A DNA stretch of 64,000 nt from Vitellaria paradoxa (Eukaryota; Streptophyta; Magnoliopsida; Ericales; Sapotaceae): the NCBI GenBank assembly GCA_019916065.1, contig CM034240.1, forward strand, positions 31,695,149 to 31,759,148, written 5' to 3'. The position numbers were made by a program, and so were the translations under genes. The notes beneath the pieces were generated by a model. That model did not search any database. It saw nothing but the letters and a program-made list of their open reading frames with translations, and was not told the origin of the DNA. Positions within the stretch are counted from its first letter, which is position 1; each line of letters opens with the position of its first letter. Below are positions 46,211 to 58,266 of this stretch, piece by piece.

Positions 46211-49200
46211 TGTGGAAAATTAAAGAACGAAGAATTTTTTCTCATATTCAGAAGTCCGTACATCATCCTTAATATGTACACAAAATGCCCCTAAATAGAA
46301 AAAGAAAAAATTGGCTATCCTATAACGGATCCCTCAATCAAAGGGATTCCAATAAAATGTTATCTTCTATTCTAGGAATACATATCTACAGCCTTCTAAA
46401 AGAACTAAACTATTAAATATATTTTCCAACACTCCACCTCAAGCTGAGGAATAAACATTATCCATTCCTAACTTGGTAACAATTGTTTGAAACATGGGAT
46501 TGCTTAAACCCTTAATAGGCACATCTGCGAGTTGGGAGCTAGTGGACACATAAGGCACACAAATCAAGCCATTGTCCAGCTTTTCTTTGATGAAGTATCT
46601 ATTCAGCACAATGTATTTTGTTTTGTCATGTTGTACTAGGTTGTGTGCAATACTAATTGCAGGTTTGTTGTTACAATAAAGTGTCATGGGACCCTCCCAC
46701 TTAATCTTTAAATCTTCCAAGATAATTTTCAAATATAGCAGCTCACAAACTCTTAATGCCATTGCTCGAAATTCTGATTCAATACTCAACCTCGCCACCA
46801 CATTTTGTTTCTTACTCCTCTATGTAACTAGATTTCCACCAAGAAAAGTACAATACCCAGTGGTAAATCTTTTGTCGGTCACTGACTCTGCATAATCAGT
46901 ACGTGCATGCTTCCAAGTATAAGTCCAGCATTCTTTTGGAACAAAATGCCTTTTCCCGGAGTTCCTCTAAAATAGTGTTACTCCCCGCAAGTGAACTTCT
47001 TTAGGGTTGTACATGAACTGGCTTGCTACACTCAGCAAATGTAATGTCAAGCCTATTGTAAGACAATAAGTTTCCCAACCAATATTTGATGCATCTCCTT
47101 GTCAACAGCAACATCCCCTTCTGCCTCTCCAAGTTTGTGGTTAGAATCTATTGGTGCACTTGCTAATTTGCATACTAACTTCTCAACATCTTTCAAAAGT
47201 CAATAATGTACTTCTGCAAAGAAATAAAAATTCCCTACTTTGAGTGTGTCACTTCAATTCCTAAAAAATATTTAATCTCCCTAGGTCTTTAATTTTGAAT
47301 CCTTTCCAGACTTTGTTTTAGAGCCTATCTTTCCTTCTTGTCATTTCTTGTCACTATTATATCATCAACCTATACCAACAAAACTATCACTTCCTCCGAG
47401 TCTGAGTGCTTGATGAAGAGTGTATGGTCTCCTTAGCTTTGTTTGTATCCTATTACTAGTATTACTTTGGTGAATCTTTCAAACCAAACTCTTGGAGACT
47501 GTTTTAGTCCATACAATACTTTTTTAAGCCTGCACACTTTATTGGCTGCCAGATTCCCACTAAAACCAGGTGGGATTTCCATGTATATTTCCTTCTCTAG
47601 ATCTTGATCCAAAAAGGCATTCTTCACATCGAATTGTTACTAGTGCCAATTGTAGTTAGCAATTAGGGACAAAAAGATTCTGAATGTGTTCATCTTAGCA
47701 ACAGGAACAAAAGTTTCTTGATAATCTATTCCACGAGTTTGAGTGCATCCCTTGACCACCAGTCTTCCTTTGTATCTCTCAAGTGTGCCGTTTGTATTAT
47801 ACTTCACTGTGAAAACCCATGTATGTCCCATTGGCCTTTTTCCTTCAGGTAAGTTCACCACTTCTCAATTCTATGTATTTTTTTTTCCCACAACCTACAT
47901 TTCAACGTTCATAGCATTTCTCCAATGTTCACAGGCTAAAAGCCTTAGATAGTGTGGTGGGCATAGATACAGTGTTTAGACTCATAAGAAAACTCCTGTA
48001 GAATGATAAACATTTTTCAAAAGACAAAATGTGAGAGTACATGTAATGGATATTTCGTACATTGCCTAGTTCCTTTCCTAATAGCAATAGGCAAGTTAAT
48101 ATTAGATATAGGCTGAGTTGGCAAAAAATGATTAGATATTGTTACCTTATTTCCAAAGTTGAGAGTCTGATTCTTGGACTTGCACTAATTCAGGAATTAG
48201 ATTCTTCTTCCTTGAGTACACCTAAGAGAACCATTAGTTATTAGCAGTGTCATCACCTTTGGTCATAGGTTCAGGGACAGGTTGGTGAAAGTATGGGTTG
48301 AGGCTGGTCTTGACAAGGAGGCTGGTTCTAGTTTTAAGAGGATACAGGTTTGGGTTGGTTTTGAGATACAGATATAGGTACAGATGATGAAGTCAAATTA
48401 AGAAAGAAAAGGTCTTTATCCTTATCTTCAAAAAAAATTGTTTCCCCTTGAAGATAAGCTCTGGAGAAATGAGATTCATTTTCAGTAAAAGTGACATCAA
48501 TAGAGAGAGATTTTTTGGTAAGAAGATGATTGCATTTGTATTCCTTTTTTTGTTGACGAATACCCCACAAAAACACATCTTATTGCTCTGGGGGCAAGTT
48601 TCCCTCTATTTTGATTGTGGATATGAACAAATGACACAACAAATATTTTAAAAACAAAATGATTTATGGTATTAAGGTCAGGGTCGAACTGAGAGAGTGT
48701 ATCCATAGGACTTCTGAAACCCAAACTCTTGTCGATAATTTGTTTATGAGACGTGCAGCCGTAAAAACGACTTCCCCCCAATAATGCTTTGGTATATTTT
48801 TTTGAAACAGAAATGCCCGGGTTGTGACAAGTGACCATTTTTCATTTTTGTCACTCCATTCTATTGTGGGGTCTTGACACAAGATGATTCATGAATGATC
48901 CCTTTTCGTAGGAAATATGGTGACAAATTTTGATTGAAATAATTCCTTACATTGTCTAATCTAAACTTTTTTATTTGAACCCCAAACTGAGTTTTCATCA
49001 TGCTATGAAAATTTGGAAAGACACTACTTACATTAGATTTGGATTTTAGTAAGAAAATCTAGGTGACCCTAGTGCAATCATCAATGAAAGAAACAAACTA
49101 TCTAGCACCAAACCCATATGTCACTATGTATCAATGCAAAAGGAATAGGGCTTCTTTTATTACTGATTGAAAAGCTTACACACTTGTGTTTTGCGAGTTC

Positions 49201-50533
49201 ACAAATATCAAAATGAAAGTTCTTACAATTTGGCCCTTTGAATAAAGACGGAAACATAATCTCAAGAACTCCGCAAGGAGGGATGTCCAAGTCTTTGATG
49301 GTGAAGCCATATTTGATCTTTATTGGCATAAGAATGCGCGAAAAGAAATGATATGTGATTTGAACTTGCTAATACTAGGTTTTTAGGTACTTCAATGTAG
49401 TACAATCCACCCTTCTCCTTAGCAAGTTAAATCATCATCCTTGAACCCTAGTTCTGAAATACATAATGAGTGGGAAAAAAAGATTACTTTGCAATCCAAG
49501 TCATCAGAGAATTTGTTTATAGACACAAGATAAATGTATAGCTTTGGAACATGGAGTACATTCCTAAGAATAAATGAGAGACTAATCATAACAACTCCAA
49601 CGCCTGCTACAGTGGTTAATGAACCATCTGTAGTAGCTATTTTCTTATTGCTAGGACAAGGGATATATGTACTAAATTTATAGACGAATGTGTCATATGA
49701 TCTGTTGCACTTGAGTCAATAATCCACGAATTCGCAAATGAACTATCTGAGGCATTTAAACCACATGAAAGTGAAAATTTACCTGAATGTGCCAATAAAT
49801 AGGTACTTATGGATTTAGAGCTTTTAAGAGTTACTAGTAAGTCTTGTAGCCTCTCAATATCACCTATGATGAGTTCTTTTTACCCTTGAGCCTTTTCTTT
49901 TTCCTGTTGGGTTGCTGTTAGTTTTGCTTGCCCCTGCCCCGTATTTCTTTGTCGTCCACCCTTGTATCCCCACTCTTTGCATGATTTGAAGGCTTTCCAT
50001 GTAATTTCTACCCCGGTTTCTTACAATAAATACACCATAGGCTATCTCGAGAGTGGTCATGGCTATCACCACTCATCGTTTTGGACAATTCAGCTTTCCC
50101 ACTTCCGCTATTTGGTTGTTGCTCCAATCTTGTCCCATGGCTATTCATCCCATTAGTCAGCATGACCGAGCTATAAGTGATTTGACTTCAAGCATTACCC
50201 CTCCTCTACTTTCCTCAACCACGATAATAAAAAAAACTTCATTCAAAGAAGGCAACTCTTCTTTGCCTAAAATCCGAACCTTAACTTGATAAAATTTAAC
50301 ATTAAGGCTAGCCAAGAAATCATACACCTAGTCCTCGATAGAATTTTTTAGCATTACTGCATCTTCAATACACTTCATCTCTATGCACCAATAATGATTT
50401 AACTCTTGCCATAGACCTTTAAGGATATTAGCATATTTCGTAACAAATCTACTTCCTTGCTTACTAGAGGTGGTCTTGATTTTCAGATTATAGACTTAAG
50501 CAGCATCCCACACCTTGGAGTGAATTTGCCTAA
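46211..50533 (-). mobile_element. Copia C, unit 2 copy, truncated in gag
   Basis: 3' LTR 46211-46431, RNase H 46439-46801, RT 47433-47861, gag to 50533. Several runs are one base longer than in unit 1 (for example near 47292, 48430, 48845, 49823 and 50299), which is why the second unit is slightly longer at this end. Confidence 0.85.
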
Positions 50534-51755
50534 TCGAGAGGTCAGAAGAAGGGCCAATTTGAACCATTATCGAGCTGTTGGAGATGGAGGAGGTGTCGAG
50601 CATGAAGTCCTTGTAGTAAGGGACTGCAAGGCCGGTGGTGAGGGTGGAGAGGTCAAGGCCTGAAACAGCCAACATTCCGTTGAGATAGACGTTGAAGTAT
50701 AGTTCGTTTAGGCCTTTGCTCACAATGTCGCAGAAGTGGAGTCTGATTAAGTAAGAGAAGGTCTGATCAACAGGCATGGCCCAGGTGAGGTTGAAGTTGG
50801 TGTTGGCCACGCCGGAGTCTGCCATGGAATCGCCAGTCGCGTACACCCAATTTGGGGCGGCTAGAGGGGTTGCTCCTCTGCCTCCCGGGTATTTGATAAC
50901 TTGAGGAGAAACAGACACATGCTTAGCCCCTTGTGGGAATGTCATGAACTGGGTATCAGGCAGCCATGTCCTCCCGAGTGTGTCGTTTCTCGGAGTGATC
51001 ATTGGACCCCCGACGTTCAGCCGATAGCACACTTCGATCGTGTACTTAGACACACCCTTGAAATTGCCAACTGGGGAGATTGCTGATGCTGAATCAGGAA
51101 TAAGATCGTCGGGAGCAGAGACCAGTTCGATAGCGTTGATGAACGCGTATGAATGCTTCACTGGGGAGAACTTGAGGGAAAACCCAGAGGATGTAATGTT
51201 GACGAGGTACTCCTTGAACACCATTGTTGCGTTCTTATTCACGGAAAACCAGTGCAAGAGGACGGTAGAATCAGTGGTCACAGTGAAGACACAACTGGAT
51301 AGATTGTAAGTTGGGTGTGGAAGTGTGTAAAAATAAAGGCGTAGCCAGTGCCTTCCTGGTTTGAAGATGGGAAATCTGTACATTGATTCGTCTTGAAAGA
51401 TTCTTGCAGTGAGAAATAAAGGAAAGGATGAAGAAAAAGAGGAAGAGGAAGAAGAAGAGGAAGAAATGATGTTAGGAGGAATGGAATCAATAGAAGCCAG
51501 TATATTTTCATCTGTGGATAGGAAAGAAGCTGACTCGGGATCAGACTTGAAGGTCCGGCCATCCTCAAGAAGGGTCGTTTCCGGTGAGCCACAGTTGATG
51601 AGATAGTTATCAGCCGGTGTAAATTGTTCCATGGAAGGAGATGAGGAAGAGCCATGCTCTTTGGCAATGCAAGGACTTGAAGAGAAGAACAAGACGAGAC
51701 ATAGGAAAATTAGGTGAAGGGAACACGACACATTTTTCTCATCATCATCTCCCAT
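50496..51755 (-). CDS. Truncated ERULUS-like protein: ectodomain fused to 12 codons of copia gag
   Basis: An open frame of 419 residues from the same ATG as the full-length gene (a 57-residue in-frame extension to 51926 is possible). Residues 1-31 are the signal peptide and about 46-407 most of the malectin-like region, identical in sequence to the full-length protein. After S407 the frame crosses the unit junction at 50534 and continues IRQIHSKVWDAA, which is copia C gag read in its own frame, then stops. It lacks the last 15-20 residues of the ectodomain, the membrane span and the kinase. The promoter is duplicated intact. If transcribed it would give a secreted, kinase-free malectin-like protein. 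Whether it folds or is expressed is unknown, and transcripts would run into retroelement sequence for a 3' UTR. Confidence 0.7.
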   Translation of the reverse strand: MGDDDEKNVSCSLHLIFLCLVLFFSSSPCIAKEHGSSSSPSMEQFTPADNYLINCGSPETTLLEDGRTFKSDPESASFLSTDENILASIDSIPPNIISSSSSSSSSFSSSFPLFLTARIFQDESMYRFPIFKPGRHWLRLYFYTLPHPTYNLSSCVFTVTTDSTVLLHWFSVNKNATMVFKEYLVNITSSGFSLKFSPVKHSYAFINAIELVSAPDDLIPDSASAISPVGNFKGVSKYTIEVCYRLNVGGPMITPRNDTLGRTWLPDTQFMTFPQGAKHVSVSPQVIKYPGGRGATPLAAPNWVYATGDSMADSGVANTNFNLTWAMPVDQTFSYLIRLHFCDIVSKGLNELYFNVYLNGMLAVSGLDLSTLTTGLAVPYYKDFMLDTSSISNSSIMVQIGPSSDLSIRQIHSKVWDAA

Positions 51756-52020
51756 TTTGCGGTTGTGATCGGAAAATGTTAATGGTGGCGGTGAGCTAGG
51801 CGCGGCGGAGGAGTAGACATTGTGGGAAAGACTGGAGACTGTAAAGCCAGTGATGTTTTTGAAGGTTAGAGAAATGCGTGCGCGTGTTTGATAGAAAGAG
51901 AGAGAGAGAGAGAGAGTTGGGGGCATGTAAGGGATGGACGTGCAACCGAGTATGGAAGAGCACTTGATATATATATATATATATATATGTATATAAGAGA
52001 GAGATTTTGAAATATATATT
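51756..52020 (-). promoter_or_regulatory. Duplicated receptor promoter, unit 3
   Basis: Same CT-rich leader and TA tract (about 51967-51996) as at 5723-5987. The TA and GA repeats differ slightly in length between units. Confidence 0.5.
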
Positions 52021-52188
52021 GGCTCCGTTTGGAGCTACACAAACTAAAATAAAATCTTACAAATCTCTACAAACAAGAATTACGAGATAACAAAATTTAA
52101 ATTCTTTACTCATCACACGAATTACGAGACATTTACTTTTACAATTTTATTTTATTTTATACACTTTTATACAACTCCAAACACACCC
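52021..52188. mobile_element. Small MITE, unit 3 copy
   Basis: Copy of the element at 5988-6155. Confidence 0.55.
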
Positions 52189-55100
52189 AATTATAATTAA
52201 AATGAAATAATAGAAAGAGTTGAGGCATGAGTTGGGGGCCCCAAGAAAGCCCTGTGGATGGGAGACCTTTTCTTAGTGTGCCTTATGAACTACCAACTAA
52301 CAGGAAAGTCAACACCGCGTATCCAGCTGGAGTAGTAGTAGTAGCAGGGGGAAGGAAGGGCGGGCTCACAAGATGGCCCTATTAGAGCTGGTGGTATTTC
52401 TAAAAGTTCATCTTCAAAGATTTTGAAATTTGGTGTTTGAACACTATGCCTTTTTGTCGTGTTGAAGTAAAAGAAAGGCATAACTTAACCTCATATTCCC
52501 AGTAAATGAAAACACTTCCGTCCCGATGAACGGAGAGATTGTTCTCGGGTACTTTATCCACAATTTTCATATTGAAAAATTATCACGACACAATTTACAT
52601 AACTTGGGAACACCATCTAAATTAAACACATTACAATTACATTACCTTATCCCATTATATCATAGCCATACAATTAATAGTCGGGTCAGAGACAACACAA
52701 ATCCCTAAAATAATATAAACAAAACTCATCCACATACACTTGGTAATAGTGTCCAAAATATAAAACACTTACACGCATTGATTATACTTAACAGGTATAA
52801 TTACAAGTCGCAATTTAAGTCATAAAACATGCATTTATCAATTGATTAGGAGAGATTTATTTACTTTGAAGGTCTTATAGTTTTTATTGTTAAAATGCAG
52901 AGAAAAGATGAAAAATAGTGAGATTAGTAAGTATGAAAAGGATGAAAATGTCTCCACTGTTTAAATCCAGACACTCAAGGATAGGGGAGGCACAGCCCCC
53001 AACCAAGGAAGTGGTTACATCCAATATGTCCCCCCTTATTCCCGGCATGTTGCCCTGGGGTCGAAATGCAGTAAGGTCTTCAAGCCCCACGCCCGATTCT
53101 CGAGATTCATAGGGTCGTCTCACGATTCGATTGAGGTCAACAAGTCGGTTTACTGTTCTTTAATTCATTGAGATTAGATTGGTGTTCAGTGTACCTTAGT
53201 ACTGACATTTAGCTCGGGTAGTAGCAAAGCAGCTATGGAAGAAGTTGAAGAAAATAACAAAGAAACGCAATTTTTGGGTTTGCCGCCAAACGAGAATATT
53301 GCTTCCGGACGCTATTTTCCAATAGTGAATTAGTTTCATATTTGGAAAATTTTGGACTTTGTAGCATTTTAATTTTGTTCTTGCCCTCGAGACGCCAGTT
53401 TGCTGTCCAAACGCGGCAATCCAGAATTAATCCGTACTTTCTGTTTTAGTTTAAGATTTTGCTATTTATATATATTTTGATGCTCAGACTTTGGGGGCAA
53501 CCGTTCATAGATAGTTTTTCTCAATTTTCTTAGGGTTTTAGCTTAGTTCTTTCGTTCGCTTTGATACTTTGATACATTAGATTCAAGAATTAATCAACAG
53601 ATGCATTCAAGTTTTTAAATAAAAGTTCTAGGTTTCTGTAATGTTTTCTATTTCTGTTATTTTGTGTTATTTTGTTTATTGTTTTTGTTTGTGCTTGATA
53701 ATGCTAGGTTAGGTTTTCATTTTTTATTCAACCCATTGATGTTGGCTAAGTTTTTGTTTGACGTTTGAATGTCATATAAACCTTACATGCAAAATTAAAC
53801 TTGCATGTTAGGGTTTATATTTTTCGAAAGTGTTTATATCTTTTTCAAAATTTTCGAAAACATATAATATCGATTATATTTCCTAGAAATCCCTGATACT
53901 ATTATACGATTAGAATATTCACATATTTTTTTTGAAATTGTATAAATTAGTTTTGGACCAAAGATGGATTAATAGAGTATGTTTCCAATTTTCCTTTCCT
54001 AAACGTGAATTCAAAACTGTGCTTTGGAAAATTCACCTTAACGATAACATCTTTTGGTTTTCTGTTCCTAAATGTGAATATTAAACTGAGATAAGAATGG
54101 CATTCAATTGATTAATAAATAACCTATCCGGATTTGCAAGTTGAATCAAGATACTTACAATTGTTAATTTTTAAGTTTTTTTGGTATTGCTTGTTTTAAT
54201 TTATTCGTATTGTTTACTTTTATTCAGTTTGCTTATTATATAAATTTTGTTTTGGATTCAAATTTAAAATATTTGCTTTCAGTTTAGTAATTTAAGTGTC
54301 TTATTTAATTATTGTTAAATTTCTAGAATCAACCATCAAAAACCTTATGTCTCACACTCAATTTACTTTTCTTCACTCGGAAACATAGAATTGATTATTT
54401 CAGAAAAACCTAGAAGTTAAAAACCCTAGACTTCAATCAAGTTCTCTGTGAATACGATCCTGCTCTCATTAGGTAAAACTACACTGCACGCTCTTACACT
54501 TGGAATATATTTTAATAGTATTTATTTTTAGTAGTCATTCATTCAACCAACATAACTTAAATGAATAATTAAGGTGTAAAAGAGTACAAAACCCCTCACA
54601 CTAGATGTTTATACAAATTCCCTCAAAACATATAAAACAAAATGAAACGATTACAACTACACCTTCCAAATGATAAGCCCAGCTCAACTATCATGCACGG
54701 TCAGATCTTAACCTATAACGAAGTTTGTGGGAGAGTGAGTAATAATTCATTAATGCTTACCATGCAACAAAACATATAACACATCCTACCATGTGTGTAA
54801 CATGAACAAGATATATTTATGAATTTAATCATTCAAATGAAACATGCATTCTCAAGATCAAAAAGAAAAGAAAAGAAAAGAAAAAAAAAATTTACCGATA
54901 TATTAATATCACTCTCCCATCATTATCATAATCTTAATAATATTATAATATCACTAGTTAATCCCTTTCAATACATCAACCCAAGGTGCTTCATAACTAA
55001 GGTTTTAGCATTCTAAACAATCAAACAACAACCATTGTAACAACCAATGACTCACAATCCTTCGGTGTCTTTGTCTTCAGGCTATATTGTGAAAAAATCA

Positions 55101-58100
55101 TACCACCTTTAGTTTATCTACATTTTAGGCATGAACCTAGGAAAATAAATATCATGCTATTACCATCTGCATCCTGGGGCTAAGTTTCATGAAAAATATC
55201 ATGTCATCAACATCTACATCAAATCTGTAGGTGGCCAACCTACAGGAGTTGATTTCATCAATTTCAATGATTCTCTACTCACACTATCATAATAATGTTT
55301 AAGAACTACAATCTACATAAGAATTTAGGGCTTTCTATTAACTTTTACTAAATCCATCCTTCCAAATTAAAATTTCATGAAAATCTCATTTTCAACTCTG
55401 CATCCTCACATTGGTTCTTCAATTTGAATTGATCGATAAAAATTCAACAACACATATCTTGTTAATTTAAAAAATTTTCCATAATATAATCTCATTTCAC
55501 ATTATAAACATATATTTGAACAATTTCGATCATCCAATAACTAATTTCTATTTGAACATGCTTTTAACTATTTAAATAGTCATGAAATCAATTGGTTTTG
55601 CAAGAGGTCTAAAAACAACCAAAATAGGGCCAAAAGCCCAAGTTGTGGGCTGGTAGCTGGCAGCCCCAGCTAGGTTTAGAATGCCCCCCGTTGGTAGGAC
55701 ACTGGGAAAGTGAAGCTCGAGGTGACAGAGCAGCTTGTTGGTTGTTTGAACCCTCGAGCTTCGCCTCTTCCAATTGATCTGTACGGCAACAAACCTTCCT
55801 CCAATCATTCTCAAGCAAAATGTAACCACTTTGGGTATCAAGCTCAACAATAAACATCAAATGACTTTAATTATGAATTGAATCATAAGAAATAAACATG
55901 AATTTTTCAAGATTGAATTCAACTATGCACATCACGCATCATATTCTCAAGAACAAATATATACCTTCTTAACCCAAAATTAAAACTCAAATCTTCTCCA
56001 ATACTTGCTAATAACAAGATAAAACGATAATCGAACTCCCACATCTTGATGATCAAACGAGAAGGAAGAATCGCTTGATCGAACCTACACGAACAACTCT
56101 CTCAAGCTTCAACGATGAACCATCTTCTTCTCCTCAACAGCAACAGAGCAACCCTATTCTTAACTCCATAACCTAGATTTCTCACTCTCAAGCTCTCTCT
56201 TCCTCTCTCACTCGAATCAAGCACTCTCACCCAAACCAACACTCGTAAGCTCCGATGATCGAATGGGGGACGTAATGGCGATGGGTAAGATAGCCGAGAA
56301 AAGGAAAGGTATCAAGTGACGTGGCCAAACAATAACCATGTAAAACACTATACCACACAATGCAAAATCCGATATTGGCTTCTATTAAATTTTTTATATA
56401 ATTGACAAATCCAAACAGAACTTGGATAAACTGGTGTTTCATGTTGATCGTGAAATGCTAGCGAGGACAAATTTGAAGCTACGAAGGAGTTTGATCCAAC
56501 GGAAGTCTTGAGTAAGTTGAAGACCCAAAAACAAAAGAAGTTAAGTTGGAGAAGGATACTTGAATGAGCTGAGAAGAGAAATATAGATGCCTCCGCAGCC
56601 AGTCCACAGGCATCTCGAAGCCTCGGACATCTCAGAGGCTTCAAAGTACAATTTAGAAAAAAAAAAAAAAAAAAAGTAGAGGTCGCAAGCAAGCAACCTG
56701 CACCTTGCAGGCTGCTTACGGGGAACTCAAGGCTTCGACCTCTTGCGAGTTTTATTTGAACTGAAATTCTTTATTCAATAAACTTATATTTCCTACATAT
56801 GCGCCCCCATTTCGAATTGTTCACACATGGAGTTTGAGGAGAGAGCATTTTTCGTGTAATAGCTTCTTGTCTTTTTCTTTCTTTACATTATGGGGAGCTA
56901 GAAAATGTTTTTCCACTTACCCTTGATTAATCGATAATTTGAGTAAGATAATTGAGAATACGTACGAAGAGTCATAAAGTGTTCTGTTCAATTTTCTTAT
57001 AACCAAATTATAAAGTAAAATTTATTTAGGTAATCTCTGAAAATAAAAATTTTTCTATCATCTATTAATGTTCAATTCTTTTGATTGATTGTATATGAGC
57101 ACGTTGGATTCATATTCAAAAATTTCCATTTCAAATGAAAAAAAAAAAAAAAAAATGATTTCCAAATGAATTCAAATATGAGCAAAACAAAATTCAAATA
57201 AATAGAAGATGGGAATGAATTATTAATTAAAATTACAGTGCGATTGCAAAATAGCAAACTTCTCTCTACAGATTTGGGCTTTATTTAGTTTGGATCGAAG
57301 TGGAAAAGAAAAGAGAACAAAAATTTTCACCCATCTTGAATGGCTGTTGGATTTGGAGAGAAAATGAAGAGTAAATTATAAAAAAGATTCAACAAATTCT
57401 ACCTATTTTTCCTCTCTTTGCCTTCTTTTTCGTTTCTCTTCACTAGGTTCCAAACAAAGCCTTAATATCGACCCTTTTAAAATGGTGCTCAGATTATACT
57501 GTGATAATTCATCTTACAACAGAATAGATAATAAAAAAAAAAAATGAATCGAATTGAATGCCAATGGTGATGTAAAGAAGAATAGGTTGTCATCTTCAAC
57601 AGAAGAATGTACAAAATTCCATAAAACTGCAACATGGCTAGGACAAGATTGGACTACTAGGTTTGAACTCGATGGTAATCATTTGAATGAAGCTGGCCAT
57701 ATGCATAGAAACATATGAACCTTTCATATAATACACACAGTTCCTCCCAAATACATGCACATATAATGCAAATTAATACGTAGAAAACCATTGCTATCAT
57801 TTGAGTTCGGGCTAAGCTTGTGATTCTAGTCTCAAGAAGTAGTGAAATACAACTAAGAACATTTTCTATCTGCTATCCACCTAATTAGTGAGTCACTTCA
57901 AATTTAAACACAAACAGAAGATTCAAAGTCTAAACAATGAAACAAAGCAAAAGGAAAAAGGTGGTTTTTAATATTAATTAATAGAAGTTAAGGTTAATCA
58001 ATTTTTTACAGTTCGAAAAGAATGTGGATCCTCAATTTTTATTATGTGGAACAAAGAATATTGAATAGCCCATAAATGAACATAACCCTCATTATCCAAT

Positions 58101-58137
58101 TAATTTTTTAAGAAATAAAATATGCTATATTTTTCTA
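52189..58137. other. Non-coding stretch of unit 3
   Basis: Counterpart of 6156-12099, with the MITE-like sequence at 57277-57461. No gene seen. Confidence 0.45.
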
Positions 58138-58197
58138 TTATTGCACTCTACAGCCTTGTTCTTCTGCTCTCATGTAAACCAGTGCCCTCCTTATCCT
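58138..58197 (-). pseudogene. Possible orphan terminal exon, unit 3 copy
   Basis: Same splice acceptor and 19 codons as at 12100-12159. Confidence 0.25.
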
Positions 58198-58266
58198 CTG
58201 CAGGAGAATTAAAAAAAATAAAAATAAAAATAAATTAGTTAATAATAATTGCAAAAGAATAATTTT

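Larger units (their letters stand above)
27516..50533. repeat. Tandem unit 2 (23,018 bp)
   Basis: Same order and orientation as unit 1. From about 33.8 kb to 47.3 kb it matches unit 1 almost base for base (offset 23,010-23,011). Between 27.9 and 33.8 kb it shows many single-base insertions and deletions and few substitutions. Substitutions shared with unit 3 but not unit 1 correspond to unit 1 positions 6724, 7798, 11717 and 17719. Confidence 0.95.
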
